DNA from: Sipunculus nudus
Taxonomy: Eukaryota; Annelida; Sipuncula; Golfingiida; Sipunculidae
Direction of reading: 5' to 3'
Length of the DNA: 64,000 nucleotides
Assembly: GCA_026874595.1 (NCBI GenBank)
Contig: CM049306.1
Location: forward strand, 96,091,642 to 96,155,641
The notes under the pieces are model-generated. The model ran no database searches. It worked only from the letters and a program-made list of their open reading frames with translations, and was not told the DNA's origin. This document shows positions 50,201-61,142 of the stretch, in pieces. The position numbers and the translations under genes were made by a program. The first letter of the stretch is position 1; each line of letters opens with the position of its first letter.

Positions 50201-51721
50201 AGGGGGCAGTGTTGAAACCAGTGATTTAATGAAAGATTTTCTGATTATTGAGGTCTGTTGAGACCTCATCCCCATCTATTTATGTAACTGGATCAAATAA
50301 AACCATCTGAGTCAATCCCCTGCAAAGACAGGATTTATTGATCCTGGTTTTTCTTCACAGTCCTATGACCAGCCGACATCAGGCTGTCCAGCTCAGCCTT
50401 ATCAAAAAGTACTGAAGACGAAAGAAGGACTGAAACCACATGTAACAAAACTGTTCACACTTATTCTTTCAGAATGAAACTCCTACAAATAAAATGCATG
50501 TAGGTAAGACCCAAGGCCCTGAGGGAAGCTCTTTTCACTCTTTTATGGTCCTGAGACAACATGGTACTCCAAATACTATAATCACTTCTCTTATAATAAC
50601 AAGCACAATCTGAAAAGCATTTTGAAACTGCATGTTACAAATCTAAACAAAAAAGTTGAAAATGTAGGAAAACTAAGTATATTAATAAAAGAGTAGGAAA
50701 AAGGATGGAGCCAAGAAAGCAAGAAACAGTAGGAATCAGTAGACAGCCTGGGCTGTTTGTTTGCATTATATGTGATATATAAGTGACATACAAAGTTTAA
50801 TTGACTATATACTTAAATTACAAACCTACAACAATACACAGTAAGCTTTAGACTTTAATTTAATGCCATTTGCTTTGGACCTTCTCTATTTACACAATAT
50901 CTGAGAAGTACCGCCATGGATTTCAATGAAATGACATACAAGTCTGCTAGCTGAACATCTGGAAAATATTCCAATCTCAAATAAAATGTCTGTGTAAAAG
51001 TAAGATACCTTTGGCCAACTTTAATGTTAAATATTTGCAGAGTTTCACAAATATATGAATGGACATGTTTCCAACTAATTAGACTAACAAGGCCTACAGG
51101 CCTAATCTGAACCTGTGCAATGGGATATACATCAGGTATAATTTTTTCAAAGATAACATACTTGACCATTATTTGGAAGCACTTTATTATTGTAAATGTA
51201 TTACAAATACATGCACAAAAGCAAGCACTAAGTTTTAGAACAAGTACCAGTGAGAGAAAGGCACAGATGTTCACTATGCAAAAATCATTAAAGATGGTAC
51301 AACCAGTTCAGTGTACAAGAAAACTAGTTTCAGAGAAGAAATGGTTTTCTAACTTTTACCCTGTAAAATGCACTCTGATGCAGATTGCACCAAAATAAGC
51401 TCAATCCAATAATGTTTGACACGTGACTGAATCTTGTATAAGATTTGGCGATGCTATCTCCCACGGTTTTTGAGATAGTATGGGTAAACATATGGACACC
51501 CGAAGATGATGGATAGATGATGATACATCATTGCATAAGCTCACAAGTTGGCTAAAAATGATACTACCATTGTGTGTAACAAATAAGATCAATTACACAC
51601 AGGCTGTCATGATGGGCCCTGCGCCCCAGGAGGACAGATACTAGCTGTGTACATCACAATGTGTACTAGCTGTGTCTAGCATAATGTAATGTCAGATCAG
51701 TACAGTGGTCATTAAAAGCAG

Positions 51722-51735
51722 GTTACCATAGTAAC
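51722..51735. promoter_or_regulatory. RFX X-box-like motif
   Basis: GTTACCATAGTAAC is a near-palindrome with correct half-sites and spacing for an X-box. Motif match only. Confidence 0.35.
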
Positions 51736-52399
51736 ACATCATAACAAAAGCCTCTCTTTATGAAACCCAAATTGACCAATCTGTACCCATGCTACTCATT
51801 AGCCCTGCTCTCTGACCAATGAGTCCTATATATACTGCCGTACACTAAGACTGCAAGGTAATCCAGCAATGACCAGTACAACAAGCTACGCTGTCCTATA
51901 TATACTGCCACAGGGGTCTCCAGCTGGCTGGGCTTCACTCAAGTCTGCAGTAATTACCATGATGATTCCATGAACAGTTGTCATGGATAGTATTGCCACT
52001 AATGGGCCCCTGTGATCATTCCACGTGATGATGAAAGGCCTATTATTCAGGTCTGGTGGTAATGTGGAAATGACATGTAAAGTCGGATCAGGAGTATCTC
52101 TGTGTGACAGACCGATAAACAAGTCAGGTATTAGCCCCGCATCAATGAAATGAGATGTATTCAATGCATGTGGGCATATTATGTTGCAAGTGATACCAGT
52201 AGGCATCTGATCTGAAGGAAATATTAAGATTACATGCATCTACAGATTAGGTATGTGTCCATTTTACCAGGCAATGTTAGAGCATGGTCATTATAGTGTT
52301 TAGACCAAGGTCAGGATTATTTTAAAATCTTGTGAAAATTTTACCAGAAAATAAAAAAACTCAGGTCATAACTGGTGTTTAGACCCAGATTATACATAA

Positions 52400-55300
52400 T
52401 TTCACAGGTAGTAATCATTAGTAAGACACAGGTAGAGGTCAGTAGTTAGACACAGGTACTTAATAAGTATTTAAACACAGGTAGTGGTTAGTATTAAGAC
52501 ACAGGTAGTAGTCAGTACTTAGACACAGGTAGTAGTCAGTATTTAGACACAGGTAGTAGTCAGTATTTAGACACAGGTAGTGGTCAGTATTTAGACACAG
52601 GTAGTAGTTAGTATTTAGACACAGGTAGTGGTCAGTATTTAGACACAATTAGTGGTCAGTATTTAGACACAGGTAGTGGTCAGTATTTAGACACAGGTAG
52701 TGATCAGTATTTAGACACAGGTAGTGGTCAGTATTTAGACACAGGTAGTGGTCAGTATTTAGACACAGGTAGTGGTCAGTATTTAGACACAGGTAGTGGT
52801 CAGTATTTAGACACAGGTAGTGGTCAGTATTTAGACACAGGTAGTGGTCAGTATTTAGACACAGGTAGTGGTCAGTATTTAGACACAGGTAGTGGTCAGT
52901 ATTTAGACACAGGTAGTGGTCAGTATTTAGACACAGGTAGTGGTCAGTATTTAGACACAGGTAGTGGTCAGTATTTAGACACAGGCAGTGGTCAGTATTT
53001 AGACACAGGCAGTAGTCAGTATTTAGACACAGGCAGTGGTCAGTATTTAGACACAGGTAGTGGTCAGTATTTAGACACAGGTAGTGGTCAGTATTTAGAC
53101 ACAGGTAGTGGTCAGTATTTAGACACAGGTAGTGGTCAGTATTTAGACACAGGTAGTGGTCAGTATTTAGACACAGGTAGTGGTTAGTATTTAGACACAG
53201 GTAGTAGTCAGTATTTAGACACAGGTAGTAGTCAGTATTTAGACACAGGTAGTAGTCAGTATTTAGACACAGGCAGTGGTCAGTATTTAGTAGTCAGTAT
53301 TTAGACACAGGCAGTGGTCAGTATTTAGACACAGGCAATAGTCAGTATTTAGACACAGGTAGTGGTCAGTATTTAGACACAGGTAGTGGTCAGTATTTAG
53401 ACACAGGTAGTGGTCAGTATTTAGACACAGGTAGTGGTCAGTACTTAGACACAGGTAGTGGTCAGTATTTAGACACAGGTAGTGGTCAGTATTTAGACAC
53501 AGGTAGTGGTCAGTATTTAGACACAGGTAGTGGTCATTATTTAGACAGGTAGTGGTCAGTATTTAGACATAGGTAGTGGTCAGTATTTAGACACAGGTAG
53601 TGGTCAGTATTTAGACACAGGTAGTAGTTAGTATTTAGACACAGGTAGTGGTCAGTATTTAGACACAGGTAGTGGTCAGTATTTAGACACAGGTAGTAGT
53701 TAGTATTTAGACACAGGTAGTGGTCAGTATTTAGACACAGGTAGTGGTCAGTATTTAGACACAGGTAGTAGTTAGTATTTAGACACAGGTAGTGGTCAGT
53801 ATTTAGACACAGGTAGTAGTTAGTTTTTAGACACAGGTAGTGGTCAGTATTTAGACACAGGTAGTGGTCAGTATTTAGACACAGGTAGTGGTCAGTATTT
53901 AGACACAGGTAGTGGTCAGTATTTAGACACAGGTAGTGGTCAGTATTTAGACACAGGTAGTAGTTAGTATTTAGACACAGGTAGTGGTCAGTATTTAGAC
54001 ACAGGTAGTGGTCAGTATTTAGACACAAGTAGTGGTCAGTATTTAGACACAGGTAGTAGTCAGTATTTAGACACAGGTAGTGGTCAGTATTTAGACACAG
54101 GTAGTGGTCAGTATTTAGACACAGGTAGTGGTCAGTATTTAGACACAGGTAGTGGTCAGTATTTAGACACAGGTAGTGGTCAGTATTTAGACACAGGTAG
54201 TGGTCGGTATTTAGACACAGGTAGTGGTCAGTATTTAGACACAGGTAGTGGTCAGTATTTAGACACAGGTAGTAGTCAGTACTTAGACACAGGTAGTAGT
54301 CAGTATTTAGACACAGGTAGTAGTCAGTATTTAGACACAGGCAGTGGTCAGTATTTAGTAGTCAGTATTTAGACACAGGCAGTGGTCAGTATTTAGACAC
54401 AGGCAGTAGTCAGTATTTAGACACAGGTAGTGGTCAGTATTTAGACACAGGTAGTGGTCAGTATTTAGACACAGGTAGTGGTCAGTATTTAGACACAGGG
54501 AGTGGTCAGTATTTAGACACAGGTAGTGGTCAGTATTTAGACACAGGTAGTGGTCAGTATTTAGACACAGGTAGTGGTCAGTATTTAGACACAGGTAGTG
54601 GTCAGTATTTAGACACAGGTAGTGGTCATTATTTAGACAGGTAGTGGTCAGTATTTAGACACAGGTAGTGGTCAGTATTTAGACACAGGTAGTGGTCAGT
54701 ATTTAGACACAGGTAGTAGTTAGTATTTAGACAAAGGTAGTGGTCAGTATTTAGTAGTCAGTATTTAGACACAGGCAGTGGTCAGTATTTAGATACAGGC
54801 AATAGTCAGTATTTAGACACAGGTAGTGGTCAGTATTTAGACACAGGTAGTGGTCAGTATTTAGACACAGGTAGTGGTCAGTATTTAGACACAGGTAGTG
54901 GTCAGTATTTAGACACAGGTAGTGGTCAGTATTTAGACACAGGTAGTGGTCAGTATTTAGACACAGGTAGTGGTCAGTATTTAGACACAGGTAGTGGTCA
55001 TTATTTAGACAGGTAGTGGTCAGTATTTAGACACAGGTAGTGGTCAGTATTTAGACACAGGTAGTGGTCAGTATTTAGACACAGGTAGTAGTTAGTATTT
55101 AGACACAGGTAGTGGTCAGTATTTAGACACAGGTAGTGGTCAGTATTTAGACACAGGTAGTGGTCAGTATTTAGACACAGGTAGTAGTTAGTATTTAGAC
55201 AAAGGTAGTGGTCAGTATTTAGTAGTCAGTATTTAGACACAGGCAGTGGTCAGTATTTAGATACAGGCAATAGTCAGTATTTAGACACAGGTAGTGGTCA

Positions 55301-57001
55301 GTATTTAGACACAGGTAGTGGTCAGTATTTAGACACAGGTAGTGGTCAGTATTTAGACACAGGTAGTGGTCAGTATTTAGACACAGGTAGTGGTCAGTAT
55401 TTAGACACAGGTAGTGGTCAGTATTTAGACACAGGTAGTGGTCATTATTTAGACAGGTAGTGGTCAGTATTTAGACACAGGTAGTGGTCAGTATTTAGAC
55501 ACAGGTAGTGGTCAGTATTTAGACACAGGTAGTAGTTAGTATTTAGACACAGGTAGTGGTCAGTATTTAGACACAGGTAGTGGTCAGTATTTAGACACAG
55601 GTAGTAGTTAGTATTTAGACACAGGTAGTGGTCAGTATTTAGACACAGGTAGTAGTTAGTATTTAGACACAGGTAGTGGTCAGTATTTAGACACAGGTAG
55701 TAGTCAGTATTTAGACACAGGTAGTAGTCAGTATTTAGACACAGGCAGTGGTCAGTATTTAGTAGTCAGTATTTAGACACAGGCAGTGGTCAGTATTTAG
55801 ACACAGGCAGTAGTCAGTATTTAGACACAGGTAGTGGTCAGTATTTAGACACAGGTAGTGGTCAGTATTTAGACACAGGTAGTAGTCAGTATTTAGACAC
55901 AGGCAGTGGTCAGTATTTAGTAGTCAGTATTTAGACACAGGCAGTGGTCAGTATTTAGACACAGGCAGTAGTCAGTATTTAGACACAGGCAGTGGTCAGT
56001 ATTTAGACACAGGTAGTGGTCAGTATTTAGACACAGGTAGTGGTCAGTATTTAGACACAGGTAGTGGTCAGTATTTAGACACAGGTAGTGGTCAGTATTT
56101 AGACACAGGTAGTGGTCAGTATTTAGACACAGGTAGTGGTCAGTATTTAGACACAGGTAGTGGTCAGTATTTAGACACAGGTAGTGGTCATTATTTAGAC
56201 AGGTAGTGGTCAGTATTTAGACACAGGTAGTGGTCAATATTTAGACACAGGTAGTGGTCAGTATTTAGACACAGGTAGTAGTTAGTATTTAGACACAGGT
56301 AGTGGTCAGTATTTAGACACAGGTAGTGGTCAGTATTTAGACACAGTTAGTAGTTAGTATTTAGACACAGGTAGTGGTCAGTATTTAGACACAGGTAGTG
56401 GTCAGTATTTAGACACAGGTAGTAGTTAGTATTTAGACACAGGTAGTGGTCAGTATTTAGACACAGGTAGTAGTTAGTTTTTAGACACAGGTAGTGGTCA
56501 GTATTTAGACACAGGTAGTGGTCAGTATTTAGACACAGGTAGTGGTCAGTATTTAGACACAGGTAGTGGTCAGTATTTAGACACAGGTAGTGGTCAGTAT
56601 TTAGACACAGGTAGTAGTTAGTATTTAGACACAGGTAGTGGTCAGTATTTAGACACAGGTAGTGGTCAGTATTTAGACACAGGTAGTGGTCAGTATTTAG
56701 ACACAGGTAGTGGTCAGTATTTAGACACAGGTAGTAGTTAGTATTTAGACACAGGAAGTGGTCAGTATTTAGACACAGGTAGTAGTTAGTTTTTAGACAC
56801 AGGTAGTGGTCAGTATTTAGACACAGGTAGTGGTCAGTATTTAGACACAGGTAGTGGTCAGTATTTAGACACAGGTAGTGGTCAGTATTTAGACACAGGT
56901 AGTGGTCAGTATTTAGACACAGGTAGTAGTTAGTATTTAGACACAGGTAGTGGTCAGTATTTAGACACAGGTAGTGGTCAGTATTTAGACACAGGTAGTG
57001 G
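52400..57001. repeat. Minisatellite, 24-bp unit, about 190 copies, with higher-order structure
   Basis: The unit is AGTATTTAGACACAGGTAGT + GGTC. Because 24 is a multiple of 3, the minus strand stays open over long stretches as an octapeptide repeat (CLNTDHYL), giving frames of 163 and 223 residues. These lack any other gene feature and stop at variant units, so they are not annotated as genes. Two rare length variants act as markers: a short unit TATTTAGTAGTCAG at 53281, 54349, 54745, 55213, 55753 and 55911, and a 20-bp unit CATTATTTAGACAGGTAG at 53535, 54627, 54999, 55443 and 56189. The left edge (52400-52500) is diverged. Confidence 0.98.
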
Positions 57002-57029
57002 AAATCCGCTGTAACCACTAATTGAGCAA

Positions 57030-57260
57030 ATCATTTGATTATACTGTACTTGGTGCACTTAACGAACATTTGGTACACAAATATCATGTTTGTGAAGTAT
57101 GATGTCAGAATAATCACTCTCTTACTGTACTTGGTGTACTTAATGGACTTTCAGTAGATTTGAATTTCATGTTTGTGAATGTATGGTGTAATACTCTACT
57201 TGGTGCACTTAATGGACTTTTAATACACTTGCTTATCATGTTTGTGAACATATGGTGCCA
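57030..57260. repeat. Three diverged copies of a roughly 66-85 bp repeat
   Basis: TACTGTACTTGGTGCACTTA + ACGAACATTTGG, ending in ATCATGTTTGTGAA, occurs at about 57041, 57125 and 57191 with substitutions and one longer spacer. It directly follows the 24-bp array. Confidence 0.75.
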
Positions 57261-57395
57261 TACAGTGAATAAGTTCTATTAAAATATACTTTAGCAAATG
57301 ACTTCAGTATTATTTGATAGAAAAAAAGGCATGTAAACTTGCATATACGTGAATTTATGCTGTAAAAATTTCTTTGAAGTGATCCTCAAATAAAT

Positions 57396-57535
57396 GTACC
57401 TGTACCTGTACCTAGGTACTTTCTAAAGTACCTGTACCTGTACCTAGGTACTCTGTGAAAATCAAGTACCTGTACCTGTACCTGGCCAATTCACAAGTAC
57501 CTGTACCTGTACCTAGGTACTTTCACTTATACCTG
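57396..57535. repeat. Short GTACCT repeats with the palindrome GTACCTAGGTAC
   Basis: Four clusters of GTACCTGTACCTGTACCT occur at about 57396, 57429, 57466 and 57495. In three of them the end forms the perfect 12-bp palindrome GTACCTAGGTAC; in the remaining one it is replaced by GTACCTGGCC. Confidence 0.85.
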
Positions 57536-57540
57536 GCCCC

Positions 57541-60399
57541 AACCCTGACAGGTAGTAGTCACTATTAGACTTAGGTGTAATACACCTTAACCCAAACCAT
57601 ACACAGTTCTGATCAACAGTATTAATGTCAAAATTATTATCAAACATACATGGATTAAAACTGAACTAAGATAAAATTTTTTACACGTATTATATTTAGA
57701 AATAAAGATATGTTTTGTTGTTGATAAAAGCAATCAGATACCTCAGCCTCAATTACCACTGGTTTTATCAGGTGTCAGCTGTATGGTAGGAGATGTGAAT
57801 TTTCGTTGCATTGACAGAATCAACTGATATTACAGACTTGGCTGTATAACTAAAACCCTTGACGCTGTAGGTTCAAGGCTGGTACATACACTGTAGACAA
57901 TCAAAACTTTCCTGAAACATGATGTTGACTGTTGAAATTACCTAAAATTATTTTTATCTGTATGTCATCAAAAACCAATAACCTGTGCCGCCTCAAACAT
58001 TAAGGTAAAAACAGCAGCACCAGCTACACAATATATTTATGGTCAACAGGGGTTCAGGATTTACCATACAGATCCCATGTTATGGCCACTTGTTCAGTAT
58101 CAACTGCAACTGTAATAGATCTAGAGCCACATAAGTTTTTAATCATAAAAATAAGTGCTCAGTAAGCTATAAGACAATCTGTCATAGCAGTTGAAAAGGA
58201 CCCCAGAACATTTGTTTAATGTATTTCTCTAATACCTGAACTCTCTCAGTGAATTATTTTGACCATAAATGAAAATGAGTTTGACCTTCAGTGATCCTTC
58301 TAAAACCAAGAGTTCATGAAAGTTAAACTAGTGAGTGAACATAAACCTCCAAAGTCATCCACTTATTTCCATTAACAGTAGCTCATCTAAAAACATTGCT
58401 CACAACAACACATCATAAGCCTAAGGACAGAGACCTGCTTGGTTTATAAACCTATTCATACGCTAACTGTAAACATACTGGTTATTATGTATTATTTTTG
58501 GTGATATAAATGCCCCCTGATGGAGGCACAATATTATTGTTATGTTGACGCTGAGTGAAGTTTTCCATGAAGTCTGATCCCTGAGTCAACCACCTTTTGT
58601 GGTTGTTACTGATTACACCAGAAACATATTCCTCTCTTCTCGTTGTGTCATGTTTGAGTACATAAGATTCCTGTTTAAAGTAAAAACATATCAATGCTTA
58701 TCCTCTTTGGTTTAATGATATAATCAGTTGCCTCAAAAAGCATTCGCAAATATTGAAATGAACCAAAATTAAAAAACTTCTCTGTTATTCAAAGTTTTTC
58801 GTTATTAATATTTATAAGCGTATGGAGATTAACCTCTCATTATGGGCAAATTTCTAAGACCGATACATCAGCTAAGTCTCGGCCCATAAATAACCTGATC
58901 TTGACAAGGTTCACAACTGAGAGGTACCACTTATACAACGTAACTAAATATTGTTTGAGGTTCAACTTTTCAGAACCCGCAGTATTGGGTTTATTGTTAT
59001 TGTGCACTAGATCACGGACAAGTAACAACTACTGAAATAAAGACAGTGGCATGTATCATAAACCGGCCAATGCACATTTATAATTAATGGACCACAATAG
59101 TGATGTCTCAGGTTTACATCTGATGCCTGGCAGGACTTAGAAGCAAGAGACGGTAGGTGGTAATTACAAAACCTATTTATCACATGGAAAAAGTCTTACT
59201 TCTGAAATCCACCCATTCTCCAACTATCTATATCCCACCATCCCCTATTTACAATGCAGATAACAGCTGGAGAAAGCAGGATTCTTTTACAAAACATAAA
59301 TGCCAGAAGTGGTAAATTTTGCAGGAACTGTCATTTTTAAAATCTTACTCCAACAGTGAATTATCTACCAGGTATAAAATTCAAGAATTTGAATAGTGAT
59401 TAAAGACAGTAAGGAGAGTCCTCATAATAGGTGGTACTACTAGAATTATCTATAATATGAAGGTTTATAAGATCAACATGCATGGCATATTTGAGGCAAT
59501 CAATGCATTAACTGACTTTGGAGGTTTTTATATGAAATTGTATTCTGAGTGGCCTAGTAGAAGTGAATTTAACAACTATAAGAAAAAATACTCACAACAA
59601 GTTCGGCTGATTTTTTTACCTTCACATGCTGCCAGAATCAAAGGTTTCATAAAGACACTATTTCAATTTTATGATTCAATGCAAAATACTTGTTGAGATA
59701 ATAGAAGAGTGACTTTCAAGAATCCCAAACCATTCAAGGTTTCTTGGTTATGGTTTGTATCCTGCTGATCTACTGATAGCCAGACTATCTTCTGGACAAT
59801 AAAACAGAAAAACATTGGACAAAAAGTCATTACTACAGCTTAACATGACTGGGAAAAAGGTGTAAGGATTGAGTAACAGACCTCAATAGTATACGGATTG
59901 CCAGCCCTTGCAAAAGGAAAGCTATAAAAGGATATCTGCATTTTTAAGTGTGTTTCACACTTGTTCCTTATTATGTTAATGCGATGCAAATCAATGAGTT
60001 ACATCATTAAAAGAGCACATACAGTGGTACAAAATGTATTCCTTACATTTTGTGTGTACTGTCTTCATAAATAGACCACAGGGTAAATTTTGTTTCTGGA
60101 AGAAATTCACAAGTCCACTGGCACTGTTTTTTTTTTATTTTCAAAGGAGAAGTACATGGCATAATGGTAGAATTGTCTATTGAAACAAAGATAAGGTAAG
60201 CATGCATACAGTGAAAATAAAGTATTGTTATGAAGCCTTCCATATTTTAGGGTGTTATAATAACCCAGAAGCCACAACCTGTTGTTCAGATAATGAAACA
60301 TCTCTGAGGTCCTAACAATATTTGGCCATTTATGATAATCGTAATAATTTACCTCTAAGACTCAAACTGAAGCCCTTTCTGTCAGGAATTTAAACCAGG
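57541..60399. other. Non-coding region, two weak minus-strand exon candidates
   Basis: AT-rich, mostly unique. The minus-strand open frames 58485-58694 and 58840-59028 have a protein-like composition, but no domain was recognised (see findings). The plus-strand frame 59457-59696 is also unrecognised. A decayed 24-bp-type unit is seen at 57549-57572. Confidence 0.4.
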
Positions 60400-60803
60400 C
60401 AGTGGCGTCAATTTTTATTCCAGGGTGGGGGGGGGGGATGACTTTGTATATACATACACACACACACAGGTATATATACTCTTTTCAGTGGGTCTGAGTG
60501 ACATATTCAACTGTATATATATATATATATATATGTATAATTAATTTATATAAGTAATATTTTAAATAAATATAATGTTTTAGAAAATAAGTTATTTTGT
60601 GAATTTTAAGCAAGGTTTAGATATAATATTATTTAGTACATGGATCCAAAGTCTTTAATTCTATTTATTAATATATTTTATTTACATTATTATAATATTG
60701 TTCTCTGAAAAGTGGGGGGATGATTACATTGACCATCCCCCCCCCCCTTGCCAAAAAGTGGAGGGTATATATACCCCCCATCCCCCCTATATTGACACCC
60801 CTG
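60400..60803. mobile_element. hAT-type MITE with exact 8-bp target duplication
   Basis: The left end is CAGTGGCGTCAATTTTTATT and the right end, read inward on the minus strand, is CAGGGGTGTCAATATAGGGG. Both are typical hAT-family termini (CAGNGGNGTCAA). Both ends then run into G-rich tracts (GGTGGGGGGGGGGATG and GGGGGATGGGGGG in their inward directions). The 8-bp sequence AAACCAGG flanks the element exactly at 60392-60399 and 60804-60811, the duplication length of hAT transposons. The 404-bp body is AT-rich, includes a (TA)n run at 60514-60534 and a short (CA)n, and has no transposase frame. It was therefore mobilised in trans. Confidence 0.88.
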
Positions 60804-60825
60804 AAACCAGGCTATGTCCTAATCC

Positions 60826-61128
60826 TAATGTGGGGGTGAGGTGTAATGGTTAAGGTGCCGGGCTCATGACCGAGAGGTCATGAGTTCGAATCCCGGTCAG
60901 ACCCCAACCGTGGCAAGATCGTTAGGCAAGGTTCCAACCGCAAATATGCCTCTGTCCACCCAGCAGTAGAAATGGGTACCAGTTATTACTGGGAAGGTAA
61001 CCTGCGATAGACTAGCGTCTCATCCAGGAGGAGTTTTAACTCCTAAGTCGCTTCACGCTACTGAAACCGGGATAAAGTCCGGCCTGATGAGCCAGTAGGC
61101 TCCGGTGTAAAAGCCAAACAGACTTTAC
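60826..61128 (+). mobile_element. tRNA-derived SINE with exact 14-bp target duplication
   Basis: The head is tRNA-like: GTGTAATGGTTAAGGTGCC around the A box and GAGTTCGAATCC (60882-60893) as B box. A perfect 9-bp inverted repeat CTCATGACC/GGTCATGAG (60863-60871 and 60876-60884) lies between them, and GGGG...CCCC can pair as an acceptor stem. The body (GATAGACTAGCGTCTCATCC, AAACCGGGATAAAGTCCGGC) looks like the conserved central domain shared by many marine-invertebrate SINEs. The 14-bp CTATGTCCTAATCC lies on both sides, 60812-60825 and 61129-61142, as expected for LINE-mediated insertion. The element is about 303 bp and appears full length. Confidence 0.9.
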
Positions 61129-61142
61129 CTATGTCCTAATCC

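Larger units (their letters stand above)
39301..52399. other. 13-kb non-coding region with scattered complex segments
   Basis: Mostly AT-rich unique DNA. Less AT-rich, complex stretches occur at about 40310-40620, 42110-42660, 43560-43700, 44270-44560, 46280-46630, 48650-49000, 49130-49400 and 51600-52240. None gives a recognisable protein. A degenerate GATGAT-rich stretch is at 43680-43890. Open frames at 47243-47434 (plus), 50855-51274 (minus) and 51886-52239 (minus) are discussed among the rejected items. Confidence 0.4.

Noticed and set aside
50855-51274. Minus-strand frame of 139 residues
   Set aside because: The longest non-repeat frame, but with this base composition one or so of this length is expected by chance in 64 kb on six frames. 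Rich in Leu, Ile, Cys and Tyr; no domain recognised.
51886-52239. Minus-strand frame of 117 residues
   Set aside because: Lies in a less AT-rich stretch where stops are rarer. No recognisable domain and no splice context on either side.
53537-57018. Minus-strand octapeptide repeat frames (163 and 223 residues) in the 24-bp array
   Set aside because: The unit length is a multiple of 3, so openness is automatic. Frames break at length-variant units and there is no non-repetitive coding sequence attached.
60841-60900. Possible functional tRNA gene
   Set aside because: The Pol III boxes are present but the arms do not fold as a full cloverleaf, and the sequence continues into a SINE body with a 14-bp target duplication.
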